From contig JBNKCX010000003.1 in the NCBI GenBank assembly GCA_050287965.1, positions 88,442 to 152,441 of the forward strand: 64,000 nt of DNA. The letters are read 5' to 3'. Position 1 is the first letter of the stretch. The number at the start of each line of letters is the position of its first letter. The position numbers and the translations under genes are program-made. Below are positions 63,470 to 64,000 of the stretch, piece by piece. A model generated the notes under the pieces. It was not told where the DNA came from and ran no database searches. It was given only the letters and a program-made list of their open reading frames with translations. The stretch comes from CBFDBF01 sp050287965. Lineage in GTDB: Bacteria > Pseudomonadota > Gammaproteobacteria > Chromatiales > Chromatiaceae.

Positions 63470-63640
63470 CAACAACCAGTTTCATGACCCGTCTTAAGCG
63501 GGTTTTATACATTAGGTAGACAGTTTCGCAGCCCACAGCCCTTTTTGTATTCAGATAACAAGTTTCGTGGTCCGTTTTCTGCGAATTATTAATATCCGGT
63601 AGCCAGTGTTGCAGCCCGTAGACTTCGGGTTTCTTTTTCC
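63470..63640. repeat. Degenerate array of about 40-bp hairpin repeats
   Basis: Four diverged units start at about 63477, 63521, 63560 and 63604 (spacings 44, 39 and 44). Each has CAGTTTC or a variant, then a GCCCGT-like block and a GCGGGTTTT or CGGGTTT block able to pair with it, for example ACCCGTCTTAAGCGGGT and CCCGTAGACTTCGGG. No spacer structure of CRISPR kind is present, since the units differ from each other throughout. The function is unknown. Confidence 0.55.
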
Positions 63641-63654
63641 CCTCTCTGCAAGGG

Positions 63655-64000
63655 CTGCAAGTACCTTTCTTTGGAGCGCTAAAAAGAAAGGTACCAAAGA
63701 AAAACCGCCCCACGTCCCCGCCCGCTGCGCGGGTGCTCTGCGTTTCTCGTCTTAAGCGGTCCTGTCGGTCCCCTTCGGGCTATTCCCGCTTGCGCCTGCG
63801 ATGCTCGACGGGTCCGAAGGGGTCGGGGGTGGCACCCCTAAACTCCTTCGACGCGGCCGAGTACCGGAGCCGGACCGGGATCAGGCCCGAAGGGGCGCCG
63901 CATGGACGCGGCGCCTCCAGCCCGGGCGAGGGATCGCCCGTGGCTGGAGCCCCCGGAACGGTGAGGAACGCAGGGTACCCCGCAGGGGCAAGTCGTGGAG
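63655..64000. repeat. GC-rich dispersed repeat region with a perfect palindrome
   Basis: GTACCTTTCTTT (63661-63672) and AAAGAAAGGTAC (63683-63694) form a perfect 12-bp inverted repeat. The following 300 bases are very GC-rich with many short palindromes (CCCGCTGCGCGGG, CCTCCAGCCCGGGCGAGGG) and no credible reading frame. Sequences starting AAAGAAAGGTACCAAAGAA are common repeats in several proteobacterial genomes as I recall. It continues beyond the window. Confidence 0.6.

Noticed and set aside
63470..63640. CRISPR array
   Set aside because: The repeat units differ from one another over most of their length and there are no uniform spacers or adjacent cas genes.
63447..63713. Reading frame of 88 codons on the minus strand
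   Set aside because: It runs through the degenerate hairpin array and the edge of a dispersed palindromic repeat; the composition looks like translated repeat, not a protein.

Overview
The window reads as chromosomal DNA of a gammaproteobacterium. The strongest evidence is gene order: mtnA, mtaD, ubiG, mupP and a YciK-type dehydrogenase are followed by gyrA, serC, pheA, hisC, tyrA, aroA, cmk, rpsA and ihfB, an order I recall from the Pseudomonas aeruginosa PA3161-PA3173 region. PEP-CTERM proteins, pyruvate phosphate dikinase, GlgC, a cobalamin uptake operon and many dispersed small repeats point to an environmental lineage, perhaps Chromatiales-like. That placement is inference; no rRNA or tRNA is present to test it.

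Layout. 1-7.3 kb (minus strand): 5' end of purB, a LEA-like lipoprotein, hflD-mnmA, a secreted protein with a possible Cys-His-Asp triad, rluE, a diguanylate cyclase, and ubiG-mupP-SDR. 7.3-9.8 kb: divergent methionine-salvage genes mtaD and mtnA. 9.9-11.6 kb: an accessory insert (Asp-box lipoprotein and an N-terminally shortened PEP-CTERM protein). 12-25.7 kb (plus strand): the housekeeping block gyrA-serC-serA-pheA-hisC-tyrA-aroA-cmk-rpsA-ihfB, interrupted by palindromic repeats around serC/serA and a CbiM-like membrane gene between tyrA and aroA. 25.7-28.5 kb: pabB, a small unknown gene, and a PEP-CTERM gene behind a near-consensus sigma-54 promoter.

28.5-36.4 kb (minus strand): an alpha/beta hydrolase, an ankyrin lipoprotein, an ATP-pyrophosphatase, an AT-rich patch of small genes, lexA with an unusual DNA-binding helix and a candidate operator, then a two-gene signalling unit (receiver-PP2C-HATPase and receiver-GGDEF). 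36.5-41.8 kb (plus strand): promoter, cobalamin riboswitch and btuB-btuF-btuC-btuD, ending in a degenerate PduO-like corrinoid adenosyltransferase relative. 41.9-44.9 kb: a small unknown gene and a PAS histidine kinase convergent with a FIST protein. 45-63.3 kb (minus strand): an old-yellow-enzyme homologue, a ferritin-like protein, a TPR protein, an MscK-like channel, a lipoprotein, glgC, a Kef-type antiporter, two Hsp20 chaperones behind a sigma-32-like promoter, an unknown protein, bioA, the PPDK regulator with ppdK, and two small conserved proteins. 63.4-64 kb is non-coding: a degenerate array of short hairpin repeats, then a GC-rich dispersed repeat.

Functional themes are aromatic and serine biosynthesis with translation (one long plus-strand block), methionine and peptidoglycan recycling, B12 uptake under riboswitch control, c-di-GMP and phosphatase signalling, and PEP/pyruvate plus glycogen metabolism. 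The observations most worth following up are the LexA variant with its putative operator, the degenerate adenosyltransferase of the btu operon, the sigma-54-driven PEP-CTERM gene, and repeats that supply the stop codons of several genes.
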